Positions 23,271 through 31,860 are shown, counted from the stretch's first letter. The stretch is DNA of 64,000 nt from Desulfurivibrio sp044068625 (GCF_044068625.1 NZ_JBIPKH010000001.1:248001-312000), one strand, 5' to 3'. A program made the numbers and translations. The notes: a model not told the origin generated them from the sequence alone.

Positions 23271-24515
23271 TTACTTCTGCCCCGGCCTGGGCGGCCGATA
23301 ACCATCGGAGAGGGTTTGCATGAAGGCGACCAGAGCCGCTTCTTCCGCGGCGGAGAGGCCGAGATTACCCAGTTCATCTTCGTTCATATTTTCCCAAACT
23401 TCCGGCTCAAGGGTGCCCGCGGCTATCATCGCGTCCCGTTGATTGTAGAACTCGACAACCTCGGCCAGGCTCTTGAAAACGCCATTGTGCATGAAAGCCT
23501 TGGTAAACCCAGGCCCCGGCCGTTTGTCGACATTGCGCAGGGTGGGGACCTTGTGCTTGCCGTAGCTTTCCGCCACCGCCACCTCCTTGTCCAGCCCCCT
23601 TGCGGCGAACCAGCTCTCCGGCAGGGTCGCCAGGAAGCCGGCCAGGCCGGGATCGACCCAATCCGCCCCTTCGGGGTTGATGGGTTGGCCGTCAACATAG
23701 ACTATATCCATCTGGTAGAAGGGGTTGGCGGGATTGCGCGGCACCCCAAGGTTGTCATAGGTAAAATCGGTGAACAGGGGGGCGGGGTGACAGGCCGAAC
23801 ACATGGCCCGGTCACCGTTGAACAGTTCCCAGCCCTGGGCCTCCAGGGGGGTGAACTCCGCCATCCCCGCCATAACAAAATCAAACTTGGAATCGAAGGG
23901 ACTGACCTCTTCCGAGCGCTCAAAGGCGGCAATGGCCAAAGCAAAATCTTTATAAGCTGTCAAGTTCCCATCATCATCATAGATGTTGCACATGATTGGT
24001 TTGCCGAAAGCCTCCTGATAAAGATAGGCATAATTCGCCTGGGCCACGATCAGACAGGCCGCTTCCTGACTGGGCAGATTATGCTCCACCGGATTAAGGA
24101 ACGGCCCCATGGCCTGATCGGCCAAAGGATCACCGGTTACCCAGCCGGTGGCCCGGCCATCCCAGAACATTCCGCCGGCAAACATCCACTCTCCCGCCTC
24201 CTGATCATAAACATAATCAAAGATGGGACTGTCGCCGGCATAGGCGGCGGTGGGCGGTCGCCGGTTGCCGAAGCGCTGCTTCACCGCCCCGGGAACCACC
24301 GCTCCCTCCTTGTTGATGCCGGGAAACGGACTGGCAAAACCGCTGCTGCCCTTGTGGCATTCGGCACAGGACTGATTGGATGGGCTCGACATGGAGCGAT
24401 CGAAGTAGAGCGCTTTGCCCAGGGCCTCCTGGGGTGTCTGGCCGGCCATCGCCGACAACGCCCCCAACATGGTTACCGGCAAAAACAGCAGAGACTTGCA
24501 GATAATCTTTTTCAT
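23271..24515 (-). CDS. Di-heme cytochrome c peroxidase (MauG/CcpA family)
   Basis: The 414-aa product has a Sec signal peptide (KSLLFLPVTMLGALSAMAG) and two c-type heme sites, CAECH (residues 50-54) and CSACH (239-243). The family motifs GMFWDGRATGW, FLNPVEHN, FFNG-like ELFNGDRAMCSAC and KVPTLRNVDKRPGPGFTKAFMHNG are also present. It would act in the periplasm, reducing peroxide with electrons from small cytochromes, or as a MauG-type enzyme. The ATG at 24515 has GGAGGA upstream. It is monocistronic, with its own promoter and terminator. Confidence 0.93.
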   Translation of the reverse strand: MKKIICKSLLFLPVTMLGALSAMAGQTPQEALGKALYFDRSMSSPSNQSCAECHKGSSGFASPFPGINKEGAVVPGAVKQRFGNRRPPTAAYAGDSPIFDYVYDQEAGEWMFAGGMFWDGRATGWVTGDPLADQAMGPFLNPVEHNLPSQEAACLIVAQANYAYLYQEAFGKPIMCNIYDDDGNLTAYKDFALAIAAFERSEEVSPFDSKFDFVMAGMAEFTPLEAQGWELFNGDRAMCSACHPAPLFTDFTYDNLGVPRNPANPFYQMDIVYVDGQPINPEGADWVDPGLAGFLATLPESWFAARGLDKEVAVAESYGKHKVPTLRNVDKRPGPGFTKAFMHNGVFKSLAEVVEFYNQRDAMIAAGTLEPEVWENMNEDELGNLGLSAAEEAALVAFMQTLSDGYRPPRPGQK

Positions 24516-24629
24516 CGGATTCTTCCTCCATTAAAGGTGGTTAGGAGTGCGAGTCGTCATCTTCGAGCCTGACTCAAAATAGCTTGATAACGATATTCCG
24601 CACAGCAATTAGACAAAAGCCAATGACCT

Positions 24630-24659
24630 TTTATAGGAGTTGAATCCACAGCCTGTCAA
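24630..24659 (-). promoter_or_regulatory. Sigma70 promoter of the cytochrome c peroxidase gene
   Basis: On the minus strand TTGACA (24654-24659), an 18-nt spacer and TATAAA (24630-24635) make a near-consensus promoter. The predicted leader is about 107 nt long. Confidence 0.7.
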
Positions 24660-24781
24660 TTCAAAAAAATGTCAGGAAAAGTTGTATTGCTGCGCGTGAC
24701 ACCACCTCTCGGGCGGCGACCAGGGCAATGGCCAGTTGCCGAGTCCCAGCAGAAGAAGGGCGTTAATGACCGAACCGATTT

Positions 24782-25405
24782 TTATTTTTTAACTTCCGCC
24801 GTGGCCTTGGTATTCATCTTAACAACATTCAGGGTGCGCCTGGATTTGGGGCTGCCGGACTCCGGGCCGGCGGCGGCCATCAGGGGCCCCACCGGCCCAC
24901 CCTCGGCCTCCTCTTCGCGTTTAAACGGCTGGACCATGTTGGCATACTGCTCAATCAGCCTCGCCATCCCTTCCGGGGCTTCGCAGCGGGTAAAAATCAT
25001 CTCCACATCGATGGTGTCCGCGCGCCGCTGTTCCCCGGCCCCTCCCCTGGGCGACAGGAACACCTTGAAGGCTGTGCGGCCGGCATTAAAGCCGTCAACT
25101 TCATGGGTGGCCCGCTTCAATTCACTCTCGGTAATCTTGATGGAAAATTCAAAACGCATCTTCTCCAGAGCGATCCCCTGGGGCTGCACCAGGGCGATCA
25201 ACGGCACCAGGATATCGTGCTTCTCATCCATCTGCACCTTGACCATCTTGGCGGCAATGCTGCCGTCCTCCTGGGTATCAAAAAACTGTTGCAGCAGCAT
25301 CACGTACTGCTGGGAGATCATGGTCCCGGTGGTATTAACGGCGTGGTGCATGCCACGGGTGATATCCGTCAACATCTGGGCGTTCATCTTTTCTCGGCCG
25401 AACAT
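24782..25405 (-). CDS. DUF2589 family protein
   Basis: The 207-aa product resembles the DUF2589 family: TGTMISQQYVMLLQQFFD at the N-terminus, then VKVQMDEKHDILVPLIALVQ and LEKMRFEFSIKITESELKRA, with a Lys-rich C-terminal tail (RRTLNVVKMNTKATAEVKK). The ATG at 25405 has GAGGAA upstream. It lies 56 nt after its paralogue at 25462-26106, so the two are one operon. Function is unknown; no membrane or signal segment is evident. Confidence 0.75.
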   Translation of the reverse strand: MFGREKMNAQMLTDITRGMHHAVNTTGTMISQQYVMLLQQFFDTQEDGSIAAKMVKVQMDEKHDILVPLIALVQPQGIALEKMRFEFSIKITESELKRATHEVDGFNAGRTAFKVFLSPRGGAGEQRRADTIDVEMIFTRCEAPEGMARLIEQYANMVQPFKREEEAEGGPVGPLMAAAGPESGSPKSRRTLNVVKMNTKATAEVKK

Positions 25406-25461
25406 ATGTCTGGTTTCCTCAGCTTAATCCAATCAGAAACGAGGGCGGCACGCCTGCCGCC

Positions 25462-26106
25462 TTAGGCCGCCGGGGACGGCTGGGACGGCGGGATGACCAC
25501 GGCGGCGGTATCGGTGGGCAGTTGATCGGGATTGGCCACCGCCTTGTTGGCCGGCAACACCACCGGTTTGGTGGCGGCATCGGTCAGGAAGTCGATTACC
25601 CGCATCAAGGCTTCCGGCGGGCCCTGCCTTTTGATGGAGGTATGGATGGAGTACTTGGCCCGGGTATCGGTCTTGCGGGTCTGTTCCGACTTATGCGAAA
25701 CCTTGCCATGCACCTTGACGCTGAAGGGCCCCCAACCAAGCGAAGCTTCAAAGCCCCCGGAACCTTCGGTTTCCGAATGGCTCTCTTCCGACTGGGAAAC
25801 TTCCAGCTCGAAATCGATGGTGCCATCCTCGATACAGATATTGGGATGGGTAATGGCTGCCAGCAAGGGGATCCGCATGGTCTTCCTGAGGGTCCCCTTG
25901 TAGTTGCCCTCGCTGTCGACGATGGTCTCGTCATACTCGAACTCAACATTAACCGCCTTGCCATCCTTGATGCAGACGGACATCAGAAATTCGGCATAGG
26001 CTTTGCTCGCCTGAATCTGAGCCGTAATCATGGCCCGCAATGGCCCCCCGATCATCCGATCCAGGGGGAGGGCATTAATAACCGAACCGATCAATCCCGT
26101 GTCCAT
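25462..26106 (-). CDS. DUF2589 family protein (paralogue)
   Basis: The 214-aa product has the typical DUF2589 layout: LPLDRMIGGPLRAMITAQIQ, ASKAYAEFLMSVC, RIPLLAAITHPNICIEDGTI, FELEVSQSEESHSETEGSGG, then a KVHGKVSHKSEQTRKTDTRA stretch followed by YSIHTSIKRQGPPEALMRVI and a Pro-rich end. The ATG at 26106 has GGAGG upstream and a good promoter about 130 nt further up. These proteins often occur in pairs; the role is unknown. Confidence 0.82.
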   Translation of the reverse strand: MDTGLIGSVINALPLDRMIGGPLRAMITAQIQASKAYAEFLMSVCIKDGKAVNVEFEYDETIVDSEGNYKGTLRKTMRIPLLAAITHPNICIEDGTIDFELEVSQSEESHSETEGSGGFEASLGWGPFSVKVHGKVSHKSEQTRKTDTRAKYSIHTSIKRQGPPEALMRVIDFLTDAATKPVVLPANKAVANPDQLPTDTAAVVIPPSQPSPAA

Positions 26107-26239
26107 ACTTCACCTCCTTCACTTGATTAATGAAGCAAATAGATGCAGATGCCAACTTTTAAAGCACAGTTGTCCCCCTGGGCAGAAAAAGCCCGCCAAG
26201 AGGGTCCTGGCAAATCCCTCCCCATGGTGATCAGTTTTA

Positions 26240-26269
26240 ATCCTAGGCGTCGGTCAGGCTTAATGTCAA
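26240..26269 (-). promoter_or_regulatory. Promoter of the DUF2589 pair
   Basis: On the minus strand TTGACA (26264-26269), an 18-nt spacer and TAGGAT (26240-26245, 4/6) form a plausible sigma70 promoter. Confidence 0.5.
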
Positions 26270-26324
26270 TTAGAAATTCACTCCCTGGAATCGGGAGGAA
26301 TAATTTCGCAGTGGGAAATTACGG

Positions 26325-26353
26325 TTGACAAGCTGGGGGGGAATTGCCAGACT
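26325..26353 (+). promoter_or_regulatory. Possible promoter of the VKOR-like gene
   Basis: TTGACA (26325-26330), 17-nt spacer, CAGACT (26348-26353, 3/6). The -35 is perfect but the -10 is poor. Confidence 0.35.
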
Positions 26354-26459
26354 GCGGACTCTGCTCCCAAGGACTCCCCAACAAGGGCGAACTCCATGGA
26401 TCCAGGCAGGTAACGAAAAAGGGCGACCGTTGGCGCCCCTCCGCGAAAAAGGGAAGATC

Positions 26460-27446
26460 ATGATCAGAAGTTTTACTGCCTTGCTGACCGCCCTGGCGGG
26501 ACTGGTTTTCTCGCTGCTCTCGGCCCTGGGGCTTACCGATGGCTTCTGCGTTACCGAGGGCTGCCGCCTTTTCCGGGGCACAACTTTCCTCGGAATCGAT
26601 CTCTACTGGTTCGGGGCCTTTTTTTTCGGAGTGGCGATGGTCCTGATCGCCAGGCAATTAAAAAGCCAGCGGGAACAGTTCCGCCATCGCTCCTCATCGC
26701 TGTTGCTGCTCTGGCTGAGCGCCGGCTTGCTGGTCAGCGCCTTTTTACTCGGGATGCAGGCCCTTACCATCCCCTGCATAAACTGCCTGATCATCGCCGG
26801 CCTGCTGGGAACAACGGCCTGGCTGTTGCGACCCGACTCCAAAACCCTGACCGTCATCCTGCTGATCTGGGCCCTGACCCTGGTGGCGGCCCTGAGCGGC
26901 CTCGGGCGGCAGCAGTTTGAGCCGGTGCCGGCCTTCGGCTCCAACGATGCGGCGGTCAAACTGTTTTTTTCCCCTTCCTGCCCCTCCTGCCTTGAGAGAC
27001 TGCGGGAACTGGCCCAGCGGGAGGAGCTGCACCCACGACTGGCCCTGTACCCCCTGGCCCTCAACCGGTCCGATCTGCCGGTAATCCTCCGCTTTCACCA
27101 GGAACTGGCGGCTTCCGGCTCCCTGGCCGCCGCCGTCGAAACCCTGAGCTGGAGCGAGCCGGAACGGCCCACCCTCGGGGAATTGTGGCAGATCCGTCAA
27201 ATCTCCTTCCGCAACCGGGCCTTCCTGGCGGGAATTGGCGCCCGGACCGTCCCCTATCTGCTGACCTCCTCCCCGGGGGTGCTGATGGCGCCGCGCCCCC
27301 CAACGACGGCAGGCGAACCCGCTCCGGGCCAGATCACCGACGGAGCCGTCGAGGAAGGCTGTGAAGTGGACCAACAGGAGGAGATCTGCGAAGAGGAAGT
27401 ACCGCCACCAACCATCAATTTGGAGTTGCTCCGCCTCCAGCCCTAA
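26460..27446 (+). CDS. VKOR-like membrane protein fused to a thioredoxin-like CPSC domain
   Basis: This encodes 328 aa from the ATG at 26460, with GGGAAG just upstream. The N-terminal half has four to five membrane helices with the VKOR cysteine pattern: a loop pair CVTEGC (30 and 35) and an intramembrane CINC (106-109). After a final helix (about 132-148) a thioredoxin-like domain begins with KLFFSPSCPSCLERLRELAQ (CPSC 174-177). VKOR-Trx fusions re-oxidise the disulfide machinery of the periplasm by passing electrons to quinone. The C-terminus (about 285-328) is acidic and Cys-containing (GCEVDQQEEICEEE), which is unusual. It is convergent with selB. Confidence 0.75.
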   Translation: MIRSFTALLTALAGLVFSLLSALGLTDGFCVTEGCRLFRGTTFLGIDLYWFGAFFFGVAMVLIARQLKSQREQFRHRSSSLLLLWLSAGLLVSAFLLGMQALTIPCINCLIIAGLLGTTAWLLRPDSKTLTVILLIWALTLVAALSGLGRQQFEPVPAFGSNDAAVKLFFSPSCPSCLERLRELAQREELHPRLALYPLALNRSDLPVILRFHQELAASGSLAAAVETLSWSEPERPTLGELWQIRQISFRNRAFLAGIGARTVPYLLTSSPGVLMAPRPPTTAGEPAPGQITDGAVEEGCEVDQQEEICEEEVPPPTINLELLRLQP

Positions 27447-27460
27447 GCCAAAGCGGAACC

Positions 27461-29380
27461 CTAGCGCAACCGGCGCACATCGCCGATCCGCAGGGTCAGT
27501 TTGACCCGATCGAAGTATTCCAGCAGGGGAATTGAGAACTTGCGGGTGAGACCGGTGAGATTCTTGAAACGGGGGGCGTCGATCTCCCCTTCGCTGGCGA
27601 GGAAAGCGACCAGCTTGGCCCGCAGATCATCCAAAACCCCGCTATCGTAGTAGAGATCCTCGCTCACCTTGACCAGTTCGCCGTCACGGACCAGCACCGC
27701 CAGCAGCTCTCGAACCAGCTCCTGGGGATATTTGCCGTGGGCCTCGAGGGTCTCCCGGAGGGTTGGAGCCTGCAAGCCGGCGGCCCGGTAAAATGCCAGC
27801 AGCTCCCGGCGCAGGGTTTCAGCGTCGCCGGCCAGGGACACCTGGTGGGAAGCCAGACGGATCAGTGAACCCTCCTGTTTCAGCACCCCTTTCTTATCGG
27901 CCTCCTGCAGGACGATCTGAAAGAGACGGGCGGAAAGAGCGCGGGCCAGACGGCCCCGCAGCTCCTCGGCCGAAAGCCCGCTCTTCAAGGGGTTGTCGCC
28001 ATGGAAAGCGGCCAGCAGCTTTTCCGCCTTCACCACCAGGCCATCCAGGGTTTCAACGGCGATCATCCGTTGCTTGTCGGGCTCAACGATCAGAATGCGC
28101 CGGGCGGAAATGCTCTTTTCAAGAAGCTTCTGCAGCCGTTTGCCGAACAGCCCCAGCCGCACCGCCAGCTCCTGGCGGGTCAGACCGGCAATCCCGCTCT
28201 CCCGCAGGTGGAAGAGGGCCAGATCCTCGGGGGTGCCCTCGCGGTAGAGGCTGAAAATTTCCCGGTTGACCTGCCGTTGGCTTTCGCTGAAGCGGCGGCG
28301 CTTGGGCGGGGCACAGTTCCAGATCACCCCGCCGCCGATGGTATGGACCGGGGAATAGCTCCGTACCACGTAGTGGTCGCCGGGCCAGACACTGACCGGC
28401 TCCTCCAGCAGCAGCTGGGCGGCGGCGGTTTCACCCGGGGGCAACTCCTCGGCATCCAGCAGGGCGATCCGGCCCATTACCTCGGCGGTGCCCACATGCA
28501 CCCGGACCCGGCGGCGGTTTTTCAACGGCTTGTCGTTGCCGGAAAGGTAGAGAAAATCGGCGTCAAACATGTAGGAAGGGGCCAGGCTGTCGGGACTGGC
28601 CAGCACATCGCCTCGGTGGATCTGCTCCTTATCCACTCCCTGAACATTGATCGCGGTACGATACCCGGCCTCAACCTCGTTCCGCTCCTGGCCGTGGACC
28701 TGAATCCCCCGGATCTTGCCACTGACCAGCCGAGGGTAGAAGCAAACCTCATCCCCCAGGGAGATCCGCCCGGAGATGGAACTACCGGTAACCACCGCCC
28801 CAAAACCTTTCATGGTGAAGACCCGGTCCACCGGCAGGCGGAAGGGACCGGCGGCCTCGCTGAAATCACTGGCCGCCACCAGTTGATCCAAAAGTCGCCG
28901 AACCTCGTCGATCCCCTGGCCGGTGGTGGAGGAGACCGGCACAATGGGGGCATCCTCAAGAAAGCTCCCGCGAAGAAAATCCCGCACCTCGTCGGTCACC
29001 AGCTCCAGCCACTCCTGGTCAACCATATCCTGCTTGGTGATCACCACCAGGCCGCGCTTGACTCCCAGCAGGCGACAGATCTCGAAGTGTTCGCGGGTCT
29101 GGGGCATGATCCCCTCATCGGCCGCCACCACGAAGGCCACCAGGTCGATCCCGGCGGCCCCGGCCACCATGTTGCGGACGAAGCGTTCATGGCCGGGCAC
29201 ATCGACAATCCCCAGGCGATGACCGCAGGGCAGATCAAGATGGGCAAAGCCCAACTCGATGGTGATCCCCCGGGCCTTCTCCTCCTTGAGTCGATCGGTT
29301 TCAATGCCGGTCAAGGCACGGACCAGACTGGTCTTGCCATGGTCAACATGACCGGCGGTGCCAAGGACTATTTCACGCAT
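27461..29380 (-). CDS. selB: Selenocysteine-specific elongation factor SelB
   Basis: The 639-aa product has GTPase motifs GTAGHVDHGKTSLV (G1), DVPGHERFVRNM (G3) and the TKQDMVD region (G4), followed by translation-factor beta barrels (VDRVFTMKGFGAVVTGSSIS). A C-terminal set of winged-helix domains of about 270 aa binds the SECIS hairpin (FAHLDLP at the N-terminus; TGLTRKFSIPLLEYFDRVKL near the C-terminus is typical of SelB). It delivers Sec-tRNA to in-frame UGA codons. At least one target is in this window, the HesB-like selenoprotein at 44288-44626. selA, selC and selD are not present here. Confidence 0.96.
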   Translation of the reverse strand: MREIVLGTAGHVDHGKTSLVRALTGIETDRLKEEKARGITIELGFAHLDLPCGHRLGIVDVPGHERFVRNMVAGAAGIDLVAFVVAADEGIMPQTREHFEICRLLGVKRGLVVITKQDMVDQEWLELVTDEVRDFLRGSFLEDAPIVPVSSTTGQGIDEVRRLLDQLVAASDFSEAAGPFRLPVDRVFTMKGFGAVVTGSSISGRISLGDEVCFYPRLVSGKIRGIQVHGQERNEVEAGYRTAINVQGVDKEQIHRGDVLASPDSLAPSYMFDADFLYLSGNDKPLKNRRRVRVHVGTAEVMGRIALLDAEELPPGETAAAQLLLEEPVSVWPGDHYVVRSYSPVHTIGGGVIWNCAPPKRRRFSESQRQVNREIFSLYREGTPEDLALFHLRESGIAGLTRQELAVRLGLFGKRLQKLLEKSISARRILIVEPDKQRMIAVETLDGLVVKAEKLLAAFHGDNPLKSGLSAEELRGRLARALSARLFQIVLQEADKKGVLKQEGSLIRLASHQVSLAGDAETLRRELLAFYRAAGLQAPTLRETLEAHGKYPQELVRELLAVLVRDGELVKVSEDLYYDSGVLDDLRAKLVAFLASEGEIDAPRFKNLTGLTRKFSIPLLEYFDRVKLTLRIGDVRRLR

Positions 29381-29398
29381 AGCTCACCAGATCGAAGA

Positions 29399-30040
29399 TC
29401 AATACCATTTTTCAGTCAGATAGGGGTTATCCCGCGCCTCTTCCCCGATGGTGGAGCGGGCCCCGCCATAACCGTGACCAGGCCAGACCACGGTCTCGGG
29501 CGGCAGGGCCAGCAACCGCTGCTGCAACGAATTAACCAGGGTGGCAGTATCACCACCGGGGAAATCGGTGCGCCCCACCCCACCGACAAAGAGGGTGTCA
29601 CCGGTGAAGAGATGGGGGGCGGCATAGAGACAGATGCCGCCGGGGGTATGACCCGGGGTATGGATAACCTGCAACCTGATACTGCCCAGTTCGATCACCT
29701 CGTTATCCTTGACCAGGCGGTCGGGAGGGGGAGAAGCCGGCAGACCCAGCATGGAAAAATATTGCTCCACCTCCGGGCGGCCAAAAAAATCGGCATCATC
29801 GCCGTGCATGATGATCTCGGCTCCGGTGGCCCTCTTCAGGACCGCGTTGCCGCAGACATGGTCGGGATGACCATGGGTGCAGACCAGCAGCTTGAGCTGC
29901 CAACCGGCCGCCTGACAATGGGCCAGGATCTTCTCCTCGTCACCACCGGGGTCGATGGCCAGGGCCTGTTTGCTCTCCTCACAGCCCAGCAGATAGCAAC
30001 AAACCCCCATCTGCCCAACCACCAGCTGTTCAATCCGCAT
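29399..30040 (-). CDS. MBL-fold hydrolase (glyoxalase II-like)
   Basis: The 213-aa metallo-beta-lactamase-fold protein has the metal motif THGHPDH, then HTPGHTPGGICLY, FTGDTLFVGGVGRTDFPGGD and WPGHGYGGARSTIGEEARDN. It is compact, like the YcbL/glyoxalase II-type hydrolases that act on thioesters such as lactoylglutathione or related small substrates. The exact substrate is not deducible. The ATG at 30040 has GGAGCG upstream and lies 24 nt after the Mrp gene. Confidence 0.88.
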   Translation of the reverse strand: MRIEQLVVGQMGVCCYLLGCEESKQALAIDPGGDEEKILAHCQAAGWQLKLLVCTHGHPDHVCGNAVLKRATGAEIIMHGDDADFFGRPEVEQYFSMLGLPASPPPDRLVKDNEVIELGSIRLQVIHTPGHTPGGICLYAAPHLFTGDTLFVGGVGRTDFPGGDTATLVNSLQQRLLALPPETVVWPGHGYGGARSTIGEEARDNPYLTEKWY

Positions 30041-30064
30041 TGTTCGCTCCTTATTGGTTGCCGT

Positions 30065-31021
30065 TCAGCAATCGCAGAGGTTGGGGTCGCATTTACCCCC
30101 GCAACCGCAGGTGGAGGCGGCAGCTGGGGCCACGGCCAGCGAGAGGGGAATTCCCTTGGCAACCGGCAGGGCCCCGTTGACCCGGGCCACCACCTGGCTC
30201 ATCGCCGTCACCGCCGGACTCTCGCCACCGGTCAAAAAGGGGCTGCCGTCATCACCGGCCAGCATCACCAGGGGATCCAGGGGGATCCGGCCTAAAAAAG
30301 GCAAGTCAAACTCCTGGGCCAACCGCTCACCGCCGCCGCTCTTGAAAAGTTCGGCGGTCTTGCCGCAGTGGGGACAGACAAAGCCGCTCATATTCTCCAC
30401 CAGGCCTAAAATTTTCATCCCGACATGGCCGCAGAAGTTGATCGATTTACGCACATCGGCCAGGGCCACCTTCTGGGGGGTGGTGACCACCAGGGCCTTG
30501 GCGTCCTTGATGGTCTGGGCCACGGTCATCGGTTCATCGCCGGTACCCGGCGGGGCGTCGATCACCAGATAATCCAGCTCTCCCCAATCCACATCGGCGA
30601 TAAAGCGGCGAATGGCCTGATTTTTCAGGGGACCCCGCCAGATGATGGGATCATCCCGATTTTCCATCATATTCTCCAGGGACATCACCCGCAGGTTATC
30701 CCCGGCCGGCAGCGGAATAATCCGCCCTTCCGAGGTGGTGTCCGGCTTATCGGAGAGGTTGAGCATCCGGCAGATATCGGGTCCGTGCAGATCGACATCC
30801 ATCAACCCCACCCGGAAACCCTTGCGGGCGAGGCCCACCGCCAGGTTGACCGAAACGGTGCTTTTCCCCACCCCACCCTTGCCGCTCATCACCAGAATTT
30901 TATGGCGAATCCGGCCCAGGGCCTGATCGATACTCACATTTTCCCGCGCGGCCACGGCCGGACGAGATCCACAGGTGCTTTGCTTATCCGCGCCGCACTT
31001 GGCGCTGCAGGATGAACTCAT
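30065..31021 (-). CDS. Mrp/NBP35-family P-loop ATPase (Fe-S cluster carrier)
   Basis: The 318-aa product has the deviant Walker A of Mrp/ParA proteins (VMSGKGGVGKSTVSVNLAVG), DVDLHGPDICRMLN, DYLVIDAPPGTGDEP and the Cys pair in MSGFVCPHCGKTAELFKSGG that holds the bridging cluster. Extra Cys-rich ends occur at both termini (CSAKCGADKQSTC; CGCGGKCDPNLCDC), as in NBP35-like deltaproteobacterial Mrp proteins. It probably scaffolds or delivers Fe-S clusters. The ATG at 31021 has GGGAAGG upstream. Confidence 0.92.
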   Translation of the reverse strand: MSSSCSAKCGADKQSTCGSRPAVAARENVSIDQALGRIRHKILVMSGKGGVGKSTVSVNLAVGLARKGFRVGLMDVDLHGPDICRMLNLSDKPDTTSEGRIIPLPAGDNLRVMSLENMMENRDDPIIWRGPLKNQAIRRFIADVDWGELDYLVIDAPPGTGDEPMTVAQTIKDAKALVVTTPQKVALADVRKSINFCGHVGMKILGLVENMSGFVCPHCGKTAELFKSGGGERLAQEFDLPFLGRIPLDPLVMLAGDDGSPFLTGGESPAVTAMSQVVARVNGALPVAKGIPLSLAVAPAAASTCGCGGKCDPNLCDC

Positions 31022-31034
31022 CTTTGCCTTCCCT

Positions 31035-31565
31035 TTATTTCATCGGAATAAATTCGGTGCGCTCCAAGGAGAGCTCCATGTAAAAGCGGTGGGTTTCCAG
31101 ACTGAACGCGATCCGCCGGTTGGCCTGATAGTCCGATTCCGGGGTCAGGACAATGGCGCTGTTGAGGGCGATCGCCTTGGGCTGCCCCATGAAGGAGGTC
31201 AGCTCGTAGTTGCTCTCCACCATTCGCAGGGCCCGGCCCATGATCTGATTGGTCATCTCCCCGATGGTATCCACCACCTCCACCGAGGTGTAATCGGAGG
31301 CCAGATCGTCCTCGGGCATCCCCATGGTCAGCATGTAGCTACGATAAAGCTCCATGGCCGCCGCGCCGGAAAAATTCATGATCACCAGGCCGCTGTAGTC
31401 GCCGCTGAACTGGACAAAACAGCCGATATCCGGCTTCAGGCTGACCTTGGGAATATCCTGGAGGGTGCCGGCATACTTGAGATTTTTACCGGTACTCTTA
31501 TCCACGGTTTTCTTGGTGGCCTGGCAGAAGAGCCGAGCCACCAGGTCGATGGTTTTAGTCGCCAT
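31035..31565 (-). CDS. DUF3334 protein (CheX-like)
   Basis: This encodes 176 aa from the ATG at 31565; the longer upstream reading runs through the intergenic repeats and is rejected. The pattern IPKVSLKPDIGCFVQFSGDY, SGLVIMNFSGAAAMELYRSY, MLTMGMPEDDLASDYTSVEV and DTIGEMTNQIMGRALRM matches DUF3334, a family with the fold and helix signature (E--N) of CheX-type CheY-P phosphatases. A role in chemotaxis or two-component signalling is inferred from the family. No chemotaxis genes are nearby. Confidence 0.82.
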   Translation of the reverse strand: MATKTIDLVARLFCQATKKTVDKSTGKNLKYAGTLQDIPKVSLKPDIGCFVQFSGDYSGLVIMNFSGAAAMELYRSYMLTMGMPEDDLASDYTSVEVVDTIGEMTNQIMGRALRMVESNYELTSFMGQPKAIALNSAIVLTPESDYQANRRIAFSLETHRFYMELSLERTEFIPMK

Positions 31566-31655
31566 ATTATCTCGCGGTCTCCTTGTGGGCTGAAAAAACA
31601 AAAAGAGGGAACATAAACCAATAGCAAAAATTATTGATGGTGACAAGGTGATTGT

Positions 31656-31707
31656 CGGCAATCCTGCCGACGATTGACAGGCGGCAATCCTGCCGATGAT
31701 TGGCGGG
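31656..31707. repeat. Two tandem 26-bp repeats, each with a palindromic core
   Basis: Units 31656-31681 and 31682-31707 agree at 23 of 26 positions, sharing CGGCAATCCTGCCGA. Each unit contains an inverted repeat with the four-base loop ATCC; in the first it extends to GTCGGCA/TGCCGAC (31654-31671). No U-tract follows, so a simple terminator is unlikely. An operator is possible. Confidence 0.6.
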
Positions 31708-31812
31708 CGGCCCCACCGACGGCAAGCGCCCCATTCATCGCCAAGCGAAAAATTCTGCAATGACAGGAGCATCGGCCCCGGGTGGTTTTTTAAGCCATTT
31801 TTTTCTTTACAA

Positions 31813-31860
31813 GGACCACATCTTGTGCTTTTTTGGCGCCAACCATACCATATTTTGTGG
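31813..31860 (+). promoter_or_regulatory. Pair of putative NrdR boxes over the nrdJ promoter
   Basis: Against the published NrdR box consensus acaCwAtATaTwGtgt, 31845-31860 (ATACCATATTTTGTGG) matches 12 of 16 positions and 31813-31828 (GGACCACATCTTGTGC) matches 10 of 16. The boxes are 32 bp apart, the three-helical-turn spacing typical of NrdR sites. A weak promoter (TTGTGC 31823-31828, 17 nt, TACCAT 31846-31851) would be covered by both. The nrdR gene is in this window at 57792-58256. Confidence 0.6.

Larger units (their letters stand above)
26107..26459. other. Divergent intergenic region between the DUF2589 pair and the VKOR-like gene
   Basis: This 353-nt region holds the promoters listed separately for both directions. 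Beyond these I see no conserved ORF, repeat or RNA structure that I can defend. Confidence 0.6.

Noticed and set aside
24584..24597. FNR-like site TTGAT-N4-ATATT in the cytochrome c peroxidase leader
   Set aside because: Only one half-site matches the TTGAT-N4-ATCAA consensus and it lies downstream of the predicted transcription start.
28001..30295. Plus-strand ORF of 764 codons opposite selB and the MBL gene
   Set aside because: It covers two clear minus-strand genes; the predicted protein has no recognisable fold and no ribosome binding site.
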